A stretch of DNA of 64,000 nt from Dipylidium caninum (taxonomy: Eukaryota > Platyhelminthes > Cestoda > Cyclophyllidea > Dipylidiidae): NCBI GenBank assembly GCA_017562135.1, contig QEYB01000282.1, forward strand, positions 248,001 to 312,000. Reading direction: 5' to 3'. The notes beneath the pieces are model-generated. The model saw only the letters and a program-made list of their open reading frames with translations. It did no database searches and was not told the origin of the DNA. This document shows positions 41,821-55,800 of the stretch, in pieces. Position numbers and translations under genes: made by a program. Position 1 is the stretch's first letter; every line of letters starts with the position of its first letter.

Positions 41821-44800
41821 GTCTGCTCGTCTCTAAGTTGTTCCGGCATTGGGAAATCATTATAGAATCTGTGAGAAGAGGTCATGAAGATGTCAGAGTG
41901 CGTGTGCTGAAAGCCACGTGGATGAGACAATGACAAAGGGTGGGAGTTGCGTTACATGACAAGTACCGCCAACTGAAAACGAGCAGTTAGATGGGCAAGT
42001 GAATGCTTGTATGCGTGTTAATGTGGTTGTTTATGTAATTATGTATATTGTATTTATGTAATGTAGAAGATAAATAATGCATAAAACAATCCGTCTCCTG
42101 GCGCAGCTCACTTGCTCTATTGCATCTGGGACAAGTGAGGATCGACCCAGCCAGTCTTTCCGTCTTCAGCATTGACATTGACCAGCCAATCTCGGGCGTA
42201 GACGTGAGCGTGGCACGGACAGGCGCACGCGTGTTTCAACCCCCTGAGTACAGCTCACGGCTATTAGCGTACGTACACACGCGTGCGCACACGCACGCAC
42301 TTGTACGCGTGCATGCATGGACATGATGGTTTGAAATAGTGAAGTGGGAGAGGAGGCGGAGGCGGAGGCGGAGGCGGAGGCGGAGGCGGAGGCGGAGGCG
42401 GAGGCGGAGGCGGAGGCGGAGGCGGAGGCGGAGGCGGAGGCGGAGGCGGAGGTGGAGGTGGAGGTGGAGGCGGAGAGAAACGATAGGGGAAGGAGGGGAG
42501 GACAATGTTGATGATGATGGTGGTGCCAATGTTGCTCCTAGCCATCTGTACGGTATAGTTGCCGTCTTTTAGACTCAATGCAGCGTAATCATGGCAAATT
42601 ACTTCTTAACTCCATCCTGTTTCAGTGAGCCGTTTCTCAAGATATCACTGCTTTTAGCCCACTTTTCCTGGGTTTGAGTTTAATCTTATTGCGATCATCT
42701 TTCAAAGCACAACTTCGCAATGCGATGCGAGAAGAGCATTTTAGGCGATCCCACAGACCACGTGACTTCAACGATTAGGACCTGTGGAAAAGGGTGGGGA
42801 GCGTTGATGGCACGTCCTCATCGGAAAAATTACTGCCGCCCCAACTACGAGGCCGTTGTCAGTTAGCCATAACTTTCTGGCCTCGCGTTCCGTTAACCAA
42901 ATGCAATTGCTTTTTGGCTGGCAGTAGGCAGAACACTTGTCTAACGTAGTCCACTTCCATGTAGTTATGGTCCAACTCTAGTTGATCACGCTGTGGTCAG
43001 ACTTTCGGCATCGCCACTTTCTCACTTTTCCTGATAATACCAGCGTCAAAGGATTCTGACACTGATTGGAGGCTGCGCTGACTCTTCCTACTACAAGACT
43101 GAAATTATTCATACTGCGCCGGGATGTTATCTAAAACGACTCCGCAAGAGCTATTTACTCTAAGAGATCAATCTTTTTTAGTCCTCTAAAAGTTTGGGTC
43201 ACTAATATCACTCAGAATTTTTACGAGATTTCGTTCGGATATTGTGAAAGCTACCTTCATATAGGCGGACCAAGCTTTGCCTAGTGATATAGCATTTCAT
43301 TAAAAAATTCTCCGCCTACAGTGTATACGCATATAGGCCCAAAATCAATGACTTAGAAAGCAAATAGCCTGGCAAGGTTATGAATATCTGTCAAACTATA
43401 ATAAAAAGTTACTGGATCTCTAACATCCCCAAGAATTAAGGCTAATTTTCGCAATTATGCATCCAAGCTACTCATTTGCATGAGTAGGATACTTAGCAAT
43501 GTACATTTCGTGGAACTCCGACCGGGTTTTGAATCCTCGACATTTACTTCGCTTATCTTAATACGGAAAGTTATAGGTTACTTGAATGGATGAAGGGGGA
43601 TCTTATTTTAGTGTCAATGGGCTTCCGAATAGGGTCCGGAGGTTCTACCAACGAACAGACAGTTCACCGTAGACTAGGTTGACATCATTAGTTTATTCGG
43701 TGCTCCCGTTGCCAGTAGGAAATCACAAATCGAAGTGCCGACGAGTAACACTAGTTGAACCACATGGATTTTTAACCTCGCTCAACTGAGTATGTACGAT
43801 TTTCACCCGAAGTAAACAAGGACTCCAAACGTGAAAATTTGCCTAAGGTACGAGATGTCTGAGGATGATGGTATTGATGTAAAGGACCTTTCAAAGCAAC
43901 AGATTGAGAAGGTTATCAGATGATTGCGACTCGAGAGGCGAAGAGAATGAAGCCTACAGATTGGACATATGTCTCAAAAATCCTCCTGTGTAAATTCGCT
44001 GTGTAAACATTGGTTAAGTGATCTAATTCTCTAGAACCCCCTTTGCCTCCATGGGAGTCTAGTTCAGCCACTTCCTTGAACTGATACCCAATTTCCTGTT
44101 TTATTTGCGAATTGAATCCTCCCGCTTGCGCACCTACTTATTATATATAAGTAAGGGGATGTCCGAAATTTTGGTTTTTGGGTTCATTCGAATTATACAC
44201 ATGGAACTAAATATTCGGAATTGGGAAGCTGCCACAAATATTACAATTCCCCTAAAATAAATCCGTATTTTAAACTTGTCCCCTTAAATCTATCCTATGT
44301 CATTCTTTCCACTCACCCACATCTCTCTCCACCCAGTACTACCAACCATTTGTTAATGATAAAGAGTATTTACTCAGCTTTCTCCCTCATACGATATCCA
44401 GGAGAACAAAGACTAGATTTGCACGACTATGAGTCCAAAACAATTCCACTTCAAGTCTTCTGCTAATGCCCCTCAAGACAGAATGGAACTCACATAAACA
44501 AACCAGTTTCCTCACAGCCAGAGGGCGGTTTTGGCGGGGATGCGGAATGCAGAAAGACGCACGCAATCCCAAAAAATATCATCTAGGCCTCTTCCCCCTT
44601 GTTCCCCTCTACCCCTACAACTTAGCCCTGCGTGATCGGCATTTAAGAGAAGGTACTTCTGGGCAGCCATCTGTTGCTTCTTTCATGGCATCACTTTCAG
44701 ACTTTTTGAGAACAGCTGTGACAACGGGGACATCAGCAGCATGAGCAGCAGGATGAATTTGGCATGTGGGATGGAGGAAGTGACGCCACGAGAAGATGAG

Positions 44801-46640
44801 TGCCCATAGGTCGGTACTCCTCGAATGGACATGGGTGGCGTGTTTGAATTTTACTTTTCAGGTATCACCTTTCCAGATTAGAAGACGGCTTTGGGAAATG
44901 TAACATAAAAGTGGACCAGTGTATACCATCCAACCCTAGAAGTTCACCAGCCATCACCCATTTAATTGAAGGGAAAGAAGACTGTTTCAGTGGAGAGACT
45001 GAAAGGCTGACAAACTGTAAGGAACAGGTGTAAAGTCGAACAGACGCATGGACAGATAAATAGAACTGTGTTTTAGGAGAGCGTACAGGCGGAAAAGAGG
45101 AAAAAACAGGAATAAAAGCAGAAGATGAAATGTCTTTCTCACTAGATGAATTGTTTTAAACATTATTGATGCAAACTGTCACATAGGACGATGACAACTC
45201 GAGGATGATGTCACAGTGGAAAAATATACGCCAACATGAAGCACCAATTAATTAAGACGAGAAAGGAAAATCTTCACTCGCCATGGTGACAGTAAAATGT
45301 AAAGATTTCTAAAAACCCGTAGGAAGAGAGGGGGAGCAGTAATGTAAATGTAACCCCCCCTCCCTTTCTCACTTACTCCTTTTTTAAGTCGGTAAGTACC
45401 GAATAGACAGAAGTAATCTGTCCAGTTCCATCTCTGCTATCAACAGTGCCTTCCACTCCAATGTCAATCCTTTTCCTTTATGTCTCCACGGAATGGAACT
45501 TGTTTTACATTATTAACACAAACTCGCACCGTATAAATTATGGTTTCAAAGAGACATCGGGCACTGGGTGTGAGAATGCGGTGTATGTCACATTTATAAG
45601 ACTCAATCTGTAAATGCATTAGTAGATACTGAGGCAACAGAGCCGTGCCAAGACATTAAATGTCTACTTCAAAGTACAAGACACGCGAGGCACCCATAAC
45701 GGTGTTTTGGACTGGCGCATTCGTGAGGTCGGTGTTTACGATTGGGGAGTTGATTGGAGATGTGGAAACAAACAAATTTCAAAAATTTCTATGCACCAAA
45801 TAAGTATCTTGCTCAGATTAGCTTGTCAAATGAAATCTGTCCGTCGCATAATGTGCTGATCATTTCGCAACGTCCCTCTTAGAACGCCTCATCAACGACT
45901 TATGGAGTTGCGGAATCCAATTGCGCTACTTGTGCGCATTAGGAGGATTAGGACTGACTTTTGTAGTGTCCGAGGGACTCGACTTAACAAATAGTGTCGA
46001 TTGATGACTAGATCTGGTCGGGTTTCTTCCAAGGCGGTTTGATTGAGTGGCAATGGTACAGGTCATCATTCCTACCTCGCGTCCCATATCTCGAAGGTTA
46101 TTTTATTAATCCCTTTCTCCTTAAGCCGCCTCCTAGACGAGGGCACTTAATTCTGGGATCAGAACAAATGCCTCCTTAGAAATCAACAGTGATCTTACTT
46201 TATGAGTCCTTTGACCAGTGTATCATCACAAAAGTGAAGGTGTAATCCGTTCGAGAGGTACTCTTAGTCGGTTAAAGCACGATTATCAGATTGGGAAAGA
46301 GGGTGCAAAAATGTGACACTCGTTTTCCTGGTGATAAGTTTTCCTCCCCGTAGAAGACTCATATTAGAGCGTTTTTACAGCGAATCCGCTGGTACATTCT
46401 AGGCATTTTTTCTTCCCTTCGCCCAAACAACAAGTTGGTTAAAAAGGTAACTGACTTTGAGGACAAATGTGTCTTATCACGCATGGGGAAAGATACTTAC
46501 AATGTGGCTATGACTGGAAATGGACTATCTAGAATTTTTTTTCACTCATCATGTAATATATCTGTTGCCTCGGGCTAACGTTAAAATTTGCTCAACTTAT
46601 GGAAAAGGGGTTAACAGACTCGAAGTCTCACTGATATAGA
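41821..46640. other. Head-to-head intergenic region between RIM and otp
   Basis: RIM is transcribed leftward and otp rightward from this 5-kb region, so both promoters should be here. Apart from the hexamer array, an alternating CG/CA-rich tract at 42268-42315 and scattered pyrimidine tracts, I see no gene, RNA gene or transposon. Short ORFs have no family resemblance. Confidence 0.6.
42350..42474. repeat. (GGAGGC)n hexanucleotide array
   Basis: About 20 tandem copies of GGAGGC, the last few carrying T for C (GGAGGT). It lies about 590 nt upstream of the RIM start codon, so it is in the RIM promoter or 5' UTR. The long arginine-only and proline-only open frames over it are artefacts of the repeat. 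Confidence 0.95.
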
Positions 46641-46655
46641 TAACTTATGCTTCGT

Positions 46656-46730
46656 ATTGGCCAATAAGAAGCGCGCGCGTGTCCGGTGGACCAATCCAAA
46701 GTGCAACAAAAACGCTCACCATTGACCAAT
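46656..46730 (+). promoter_or_regulatory. CCAAT-box cluster upstream of otp exon 1
   Basis: An inverted pair ATTGGCCAAT (46656-46665) and two further CCAAT boxes (46691-46695, 46726-46730) lie 75-150 nt upstream of the first otp ATG. This spacing is typical of NF-Y-bound promoters. No TATA box is clear. The cluster supports 46804 as a genuine first exon. Confidence 0.5.
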
Positions 46731-46803
46731 AGGTGCAGCCTACACGCGTCAGAGGCGTGAATAAACACCAAGTGCGTGGAACAGGCGTGAGCAGAAGTGC
46801 ACA

Positions 46804-49800
46804 ATGGAGCGACAGATGTGCGACTACCATCCAGCAACGATGGCTGAGATGGTTATGATGCAGCAGTACATGAGTACTCACCAAAACCACTGGAGTTCTC
46901 CAATGCCACACGAAACCAGCACCGGCATCTACCCCGGATTCCCCCTAGACCCCTATGGGGATTGCGCATCGCCGATTTTTAAATCGTCTGCCTACCCGAC
47001 CGCCGTTTACTCGACACCGGAGACAATGCTTGCCTTTTCACCCGATCTCTATGACCTCAAGGTCTCCAATGACAAGGTTAACTCGGACAACACGTTACAA
47101 AGAGCTATGTCTTCTAGTGAGTTTTATCGAGCATTATATTTTCTCTGAGTGGATGAAGTAATTAATCACTGTCACTTTGTGTGTCTCCACTTCCCATCCC
47201 CACTCCCATCTCCGCTCCCTCTTCCTCTTCCTTCCGGCTTTTCTTTAAGCCAACAGGACAATCTTCAGGCTACTTGTTCGTTCAGAACCTCCTGCGTTGG
47301 TTTCATAAGTCGCGAGATCTAGAGGTTACTCTAATAGCGGTTCGGTTTAATCATCATGGTTAGTACTGGGACGAGGATGGAGAGGAGAGGGAATGGATGG
47401 ACAGGCAGAATATGAACAGAAGCGGAAAGCGGTTTTCGTAGCGGTCTAGTAGTTTCACTCACCCATTCGCTCACATTCCCTTCCTCTTTCTCCGTCTCTC
47501 TTTCTTGCCTTCCCTCACTCCTTCACGCGTTCTTCATCTCCTAGAGGTTTGCCTTTCACTCGTGGGATAAGAAAAAGCGGCGAAAGCGTATGTGACAGTG
47601 GGCGATTGCTTTGCACGTCTTCAGGGGAAGAAAGTCTGCAGTCCAAGACAAAAAATTCTATTTCCACGATAATGGCGCTCACAAAGTGCGCTCATGCGGT
47701 CAGTAGTTCGGCAGACGGTTTGAAATCCTATTATGGGACCTCACGATGAGAAAGTGTCCTTCGGGCTTTAACTTTATTGGATGGAAAAACTGTATCACCG
47801 CCCCTGAATGGTCTATCAAATGGAAAATTTTCAAAATATGTGCTAAAGAACATGGTCACCTTCAGAAGCCCCGTTACCCCTACCTCCGTCGGGAGTCAGA
47901 AATCATCTCACCGATAATTGAGGATGGGAATATTCTAGTTACCGGTTGTATACCAGTTATTTATCCGGTCACCCAGGGTCCCACGCACTAAGCGACCTTC
48001 AGGGAAACCAATGGGATTCTAGCACCGATGTACACAGATGTCAACCCAACGTTTGAGTGGAAAAAATGCTAAGGCCCATTTTTCGAGTCAACATTTTCTG
48101 CCCATTACCAAATGTCGTAATTTGCGGCCCCAACATCGCCCGGAAGTTTAATTAGCCTGGTGGAAGTTCCACAAAGGCTATATTTTACGGTCGCAAATCT
48201 GGGGAATTGCCTGTATTATGGGCCGTTTAAACGTCGCTTCTATAACCCGCTGGGTTAGATGATAATACCAAAAGCATAAAAATGCAAAACATGAATGTGC
48301 GATGGCTTTTGTGCAATGACGGAGTGAGTAGGCAGGTGAAATGGATAAGTAGGTGGAGTGGGTAGATCGTTAGGCAACGGGCCATTTGTCTTTTATCCCA
48401 GCTTCACACTTGGAGGTGCATGCAGGCGTGTGTACACACACCTACATCCCCGGAGAACCAGTGGTGATCGAACCCACAGATATCGGGACACACACACACA
48501 CACACACTTACTGCGAGGGGCTTCCATAAATTCCCGCATCACCCATGATACCATCTGTTATGGCAACTTTTGTGTGTTGGGAAGCGGCGGAGCTGGCAGT
48601 GGCTCGTAAAAGCACCTCTGGACGGGGGCGGGGCAGCGATAGGTGAGATTTGTGCAGGGGGAGGAGAGAAGAAGATGATTGCAGGAGCATTGTCAAATTT
48701 TATGCCCCCATTCTCTTTCCTCCTATCCCTCGGCCTATCCCCCTTTACCTCTGCCTCTTGATTCGGTCAAATATTTTCTACTACATGCTACAATGACCCT
48801 TAAAATATCTGGTGTTAGTTGTCGCCTAGAAACAATAGAAGTGCACATTAACTATTGAGCTTAACTCGACATGCAAAATTTTGAAGGTGGGTGCTAAAAA
48901 CAGAAGCACGATGAGGTGGAATAGAGAATGGGAGACTTCATTAACTTGTCAAATTACGATTCGAAGTCGAGATAACGTGTGAGCAAAGCAAAACGCGACG
49001 CGTTGTCGTCTCTCAAGACTTACGCTGCCATCAAACAAACGTCCAAAGCCCTACGCGCAAACGCACTCCGAGTAGGTCTAATCAGGCAATCGCGGTGGTT
49101 GCGGCAGTAGCAGCAGCAGCAGCAGTCGTAGTGGTGGTGGCGGTGGTAGTGGCGGCGGCAGCAGAAGTGGTAGCATTCGTGGTTAATTTTGCTGTCGTGA
49201 CTAGCCCGTTAACGATGGCTATCTTCCCAGCTTTCCTGTCGATAGGAGGTTATCATTGGCGGGAATTTTAACGTTAATCAATTTCTTGTTTAAAATACTT
49301 TTGCATTCCTCAGCGCTTCCTTTTAAGTCCTTCCCTCCGTCTGCGATATCTATCCCACACACCTTCGTAAAACCTCCCCCTCCGCCTTCCCACAGGTCCC
49401 ATTCCCCTCCCACCTCTGCGTCGGTGAGGCGACTTGGCTTAAGGAAGCAGTAATTACGTTTATTCTTTGTTCACTTCTCGCCCCATTCTTCTAACCCTCA
49501 TCCCACTCTCAGTTTCAGGCATCTATGCACTGTTAAAAGAATATTTGAGCGGGAATAATCATTGCGCCTGTTTTGGACAATTGTTACTGATGGGCAGTAA
49601 GCACACCACTCCATAGTAATAACTGCCTTCCACTTAAATTCAGCCCTCTACAGTGTCTATCTCAGCCGAAACCCTGACTTCGTGACAAGCGAGAAAATTG
49701 TCGCCGGATTTATGAGTCTATTGGTGAAATAATACGGCCACAGGGACATCAAATGGGAGAAAGAGGCGAAGGAAGGGGGGGGGAAGAGAAATGGCGTTGC

Positions 49801-52800
49801 CTTCAAACATTTGAGGGGTGTAGGAGGAAGAGGCTATAGCTGACGGAGCGAGACATTAGCTCGCACAAGTCGGCTCTACGCCAACTGGCTACCTCCTTTA
49901 ACGAAGTGCTAAAGATGTGTTAAGTCCTAATGAAGTACGAGACCTACTTTCAAAAATATTTTGGTGGTGTATAACTCGGATATTTATACGCTGGGCTTCT
50001 CACAGAGGCTAATGATGATAGTGGGGGTAGAGTCTCCGGAAAGATATTGTGAAGCCGTTGACCAGCCCACTCGGGGGTTACAGCAGCTCAAGGCAGAAGT
50101 AGTATCTGGCATTGTCACACTGTCTGCCCGCTTGGATATATAAGTTAGTCCTCTATTTTTGGTGCATTCACTCCGCTCGAGTTTTACTTGTGAGGATGTG
50201 TGGGGAGGTGGCAAGAGGAGGATAAATTGCGTGACGTTCTCACACATACACACTCACGCTTCCATGGGAAACCTTTCGTTCTTTTGCCCCAACATTCGCC
50301 GACCGAATACTGCTTGCTCGTGTGAGTGAGTGAGTGAGTGAGAGAGAGGGTGCGTGTGTTCATGCGCACACACGTGCTTCTCCTGTCATCATTCCCTTGC
50401 TTTTGCCTCTCCTTGCCCTGTCTGGCTCATTTTCAACTTCCCTACCAGTTGACAAGGCGGAACGGAGCATCCCATCGCCCCTGCCTCCCTCGTGGTATTG
50501 ACTAAGCCACAGGCGTGGGCAAGACTGGCTACATGGTCTGATATTTCGATGCATGTGGGCCGAAATCAGTCGACCAGCCGGCCGGCCGGCCCGTTGGCCG
50601 ACTCAGTTATTTTAACCTCTTATCAAAATGTGATCTACTGACTCGTAGTCTGCGATTAAATAGATTGCTCATTCCTTATGGCGCTACATGGCGTGGTGAG
50701 TATGAAGCCTACTTCCAGAGGCGATCTCCTCAAGTACAAAATTCAAGACGCCACAGGGCTAGTTTTCGTGACAACTATCTCTCAGGCACATTGTAAGGAA
50801 AAATGAAAAAGTGATACCATCTGTAATTGCGCTAATCCGCGGAAATTTCCGTTAATCTGGCGTGCAATTACTACTATATCTTGAATCAAATCTCGGTTTC
50901 GCGTGATCTTGAGCATTTGTTTATATAAACTAGCAACCGAGAATCACATGAGATGAGATAAAAATGCGAGGAGCTTTCAAAAATGATAGGTGCATCAGGT
51001 GAGCCCCCATTTTCACGTATTCAGCCTCAGTTCGGTCGACCTCTCCTTGGACTTTTTCGTGCCGTCCCTCAGCCGGAAATAGCGTCTCGAATAAACACTT
51101 TATCACCAATGGTCCCCCGTTCGCACGATAACGTACATGCAATAATAATGTGTTATGCTCCTCCACGCCAGGCAGCAGTGGCAGCAAACACAGCACCCAT
51201 ACGAGGTGAAGAGAGGGGAGTGGCAGAGAAGTGTGGATGTTAGGTGCTACTGCAACTGCAGCTTCTGAGATTGCGAGTTCGCGTGCATAGGCGACATCAA
51301 AGAGTAAGCCCCCTAAATGCTACGTCGAGAGACAAGTATGGGGATTGTGCGTGTGTGTGTGGAGTTACGTGCCCTCTTGACGGCATTTCTGCGGTCATTC
51401 TTACTGCCTTCGAGTACACAATTGCCATTTCCAAGGAGAGAGGACAAGACGGCTAGAGAGGGCACAGATGAGGGTAGGTGTCCTCCCTTCCCTAATCTGT
51501 CCAACAGATTAGCCGCCGAAGACAAGTTCACTGGTAGGAAACAACTTTTATTTGAGTAGGACATGCTGGTTTATTTCAAACTGCCAGCTAATCACACCTG
51601 TGACAAGCGTTTTATTCCACTCATCGATGAAGCGGCCGATGAGGAAGGTGTAACAGCACATCGTCTCTGTCTCCATCTTACACTAATCAAGTTATTCATA
51701 GAAGCCTTTCATCTCGACCTTGAAACCCACCCCACCCCCTTTTTTTCTTTCCACTTATCAAGACTTTATTCAATGCTGGATTTCCGGGACAAACGGGATT
51801 TTTTGAGTTCATCAGAAAAAGGAATTTGGTGCCATGGTCAGCGTTCCACTTGCCTCAGGTCAGCAATTACGTCTGTGACCCACTATAACTTGTGGTTAAG
51901 AAGCACGCCAAAGTAAAGGGTTTCTTTTGTCTCTTCGCATCTGCCTCGCCACCTTCAAGTGAATTTATGCGTATCTTGTTTATTCGAGTGTGGCAAATAG
52001 GTGGCACGTAAATGAGGGTGAGTTATGCCTCCTGTCGGTGGTACCACTTAGCGGAGTTTCCGTGTAAGCGACAGGCTATCGATGTTGTGGAATCGAGACC
52101 CCATGGGTCCCCCTTTTGCGGGCGGATGTTCTGCTAACTGCTGTCGAAGTAACATCTGCTACAGGTGATTCGGAGGAAGGAGGGTCCAATCGGATTGCGG
52201 TTACCACTTTGTCTCAGACGAGGAGGGATGATAACAGCCAACTAAAAAAGCGAAAGTAATTGCCACATCGAATGCTTTACCTGCCCTAGCGACTTGCCTC
52301 TACCGGGGGATTCTCGTTCTGGGAAGAAGTCAGAATAGAGATGAGCCTCACATGATTGACTGGAGCTCTGAAGGCGTGAAGGTCTTCGAGCGGCACAGAT
52401 ATGATTATATTTTTTCACTAGAAATAACCATTTACACCTACATAGGTGGAAGGAATGAAAGGGGGGAGAGAGGATGTTGAGGAGAGTGAATGAGAGAGTG
52501 GCCGGAAGTCCGCTTTTGTGTCACTTGTGTGTGTGTGTGTATGTGTGTGTTTATGTGCGAGTGTGAGTGTGAATGTGTCTCTCAACAATGCCGTCAAGCC
52601 GCGGGGAAAAATCTCGTTTAATTAATTTTTCGCAAGTTTGCTTGCGCTTACTCTCACACCTGTTCGTGCCCAGTGAAACTCCTCTCCCACACGTACACAC
52701 ACAGTGATGAATTTTTTTAAGGAAAAAAATGATCTGTATTCTACGCATGTAAGCCATTCTCCCTATTTGAGACTTTGGGGAACGAATTACACACACCCGC

Positions 52801-55800
52801 ACATACACTGAAACACAGGGACACATTTTTTTCATATCTCTTGCGCCTTCTTAGTCTGCCAGTTTGATTACTTCTGGCGATCTCTATGATTGGCGTACAG
52901 GTGTACGAAAAACTCAATGACAAAGCATTTACGGCACCATCTACTTCCGTTAGCATAGGTGGTCGAGTGGACAGCCGTGATTAGCAGGTTATCTGGCTAA
53001 GATGGTTGGACCACCCCAGACACTCCTTCCTCCGCCTTCTCCGCAATGCAACAATCTTCCTGGGGGCTACCACTGCACATACTTCACTCCACGCGGTGAC
53101 TACTCCAGTTTGTCTGAAGGGAGAATAGCCTTCCTACATATTCTAGTAATTTAAGGACCCCGTACCCACTCCCCATCGTGGATAAGACAACTCGTCACTC
53201 ATTCGGGACAGATGGGATCACCTTAGCTAATAAAGCCGTGAATTAAGCATAATTTTCGCAGCAAGAAGGGCGGTGAGAAGGGACAGAGATTGTGGGCCAA
53301 CATTTCACGGTGTTGTTATGAATAAACATCCTAAACCGCGATAGTGAATGGGGGGAAGTTGAGGAAGGCGGAAGGAAGGGGAAGGAGGGGTCTTCGTCAT
53401 TTAACTGCTAAACCGCTTTATTAGCTGAAATTAGGATTTAAATCATTTGGTTGACGAGGATATTTTGGGGCTGCGCGCGGGGAGAGGAAGGTGTTGTTAC
53501 ACCTCTGAGGCGTTTGAAACACTGAAAATTGCGTCACTTGTCTTTTTCACAAAAATCACCTTAGAGGTCACTGATATCGGGGTTTGGTGGAAGGCGTGGC
53601 ACTCTCGTCCGCCTACTCCCCGCCGCTCGGTTGACAATATGCACGCAAGCAGTTGTCGCGGTTGACAATTTCTTAAACTCCTGAAAGGCAGGCGGGATGA
53701 TTCTTTTTAAATTAGCTCTAATTAATGCAGTTTTTTGAGAGCGAAATGGTCTTGTCAGCGGTTGTACCGACGGTAGGATGGGGTGGAGTGAGCTGAGGTC
53801 AGGAAATAACTTTTTCTTTTCCGTTTTGTTCTGATTTTTTTTTTGTTTTTCAGTGGACGCTGGATACACTCAACTAGGGGGTCCAACTATCCATCACCGC
53901 GCTTTTACTGACCTCCAGCTCTCCCGAAGCACTGAAAACCTCTGTCAACCGACGAAATTGGAGACAGCCGCTGCAGAGCAGACTAGAAGTGAGTCGAAAC
54001 CGTCTACTGTGGATCATGGCATGCCCTCGCCGCACTCGGAGACGGCTAGCAGTGGTCAGGAGTCGGGGCAGAATTCCTCAACTCCTCTGGTGAAAACGAA
54101 CAACAGCATCCAAATGAATGAGGTTCGTGTACTTCTTTATTCCACGTTTATGATAGTGAGGTGAATTTAAATATGACAGTTTTCACTTCATGTTCACACA
54201 AAATCTGGACTTATATGGTGTGATGTTTGGAAGTGCCGAGGAAATGCAGAGACAAACATTTCAGGTGGGGATTTCAATAAGTCAAGGCGGTAAGTGGTGT
54301 GCTATCAAGAAGATAAAGACCTCCCACGTACGAATTTGAAACGCGTTTTCACTCCCCAGAGACTCGGTGGGTGGAGTAGATGAAATAACCCAGCCACGAC
54401 CTTACGGGTGGCAGTTGTACTGACGACTAAATGCGTTAGCACCTTCGGAGAGGTCGGCTTACCTGGCTGAAAAGCACCATAGGTGCCGGTTGGATATAAG
54501 TGTTTCAACCATCAATATGCCCCAATTACAAAATGACAAGGCGTGTCATGCTTAAGGCTGATTACATATTCAATGAGTGGGGGAAAGAAATTGTGAGTGG
54601 ATGGATGGATGAACGAAGTTGAATGGAGTAATGTAAAAGTACACAAGAGCAAGTCGAAATATGCTCGATTGTGTTCTCTTCGCCCAATTCCTCTTCCCGT
54701 TTCTTAACGATTGGCCGAATCCGCCCATGCAGCATGTAGATTCCTTCGCCTCGCCACCCCCAAGTTAAGCCTGAAGACGAAGAAGAAGGGAGGCGGGGGG
54801 GAGGGGGAGACGGGATGGGGTGAGGTGGTTGATGGAGGAAGAATACACGCATGAATTTGGCTCTAGTACGTTAGCTGAACTCTCCCCTTATCCGCTGCTG
54901 TTTGATCAGGTCAGAAGTGTCCTCTCTTTAACCTCTATCCTCCCGTAATACAAATCCGGTCGCCTTCAAAATAAAGAGACAAGGTGGCATCCTCCGCTAA
55001 CAAAAAATGCTTCTATTAGGATTATCAATGAATAAATTACTTTCTCTCCATCAGTACTCGCGACCGAAGTGAAGTAAACTCGACAGTAGCTAGCGCAATG
55101 CCAAGCTCTAGCACATGTAGACCTCGCTGATGCATTTGTCTTTGAGAGACGAAGTGAAGTAGATTGTGGGTCTTGATGTACACACTACGAAGTAAAAGCT
55201 CTCAGAAACTTGTGGTAATCCAGGCTGTATCCTGCCAGAATTGGAAGGCTGCAGTAGAAGAAGGAGCATAAATAATAGTAGAATGGTTCCATGAAAGCAC
55301 ACACTTGTCACGTATATGTGACACCACTGAATTACAAAGCCACGAAATGTTACTGTGGTGCACTGGAAGTTTCAGTCATTTTCTTTAAAGAACCGTTGTT
55401 AGAGGAAGTAGAAGAGTGGTGAAATGCCCTACAGAAACGGAAATAATTTTTATGTGACGATCTTAAGACACCTCACTAAATCTAAAAAGCCAACTCACTT
55501 GTGCTGAGAAGTTGAGGGGAAAACACAAAGGTGAGTAGGAGATTATTACTCCTTCGTTGTTCCTGTGTTAATTAGCGTCTAGTATGTCTACAGACTTGAA
55601 ATGAAACGCAGCGACGGTAACAGAAGCACCAAGACAGCAGTGGCAATAGGGAGAGGCATACACACACACACACACACACGGTTATCATGGAGACAGAATC
55701 ACTACTTGGTTCTCTTTACCTCCTCCCCCATCCCACCCTAATTCCAATCACCCGCGTCGATCCGCCCCCCTGAACCGTGTCTATCAGTAAGCGGTAAAAG

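Noticed and set aside
42264..42578. Long proline-only and arginine-only open frames
   Set aside because: They are produced by the (GGAGGC)n array read in different frames.
47549..47991. Two consecutive open frames of 66 and 81 codons
   Set aside because: They lie inside otp intron 1, lack domain resemblance, and are no longer than chance frames elsewhere in the window.
48440..48490. tRNA-like GGTTCGATC box on the minus strand
   Set aside because: A T-loop-like motif is present, but no acceptor stem, D-arm or anticodon arm could be assembled around it.
50576..50592. GGCCGGCCGGCC palindromic run
   Set aside because: It is too short and simple to call a functional element; reported only as a landmark in otp intron 1.
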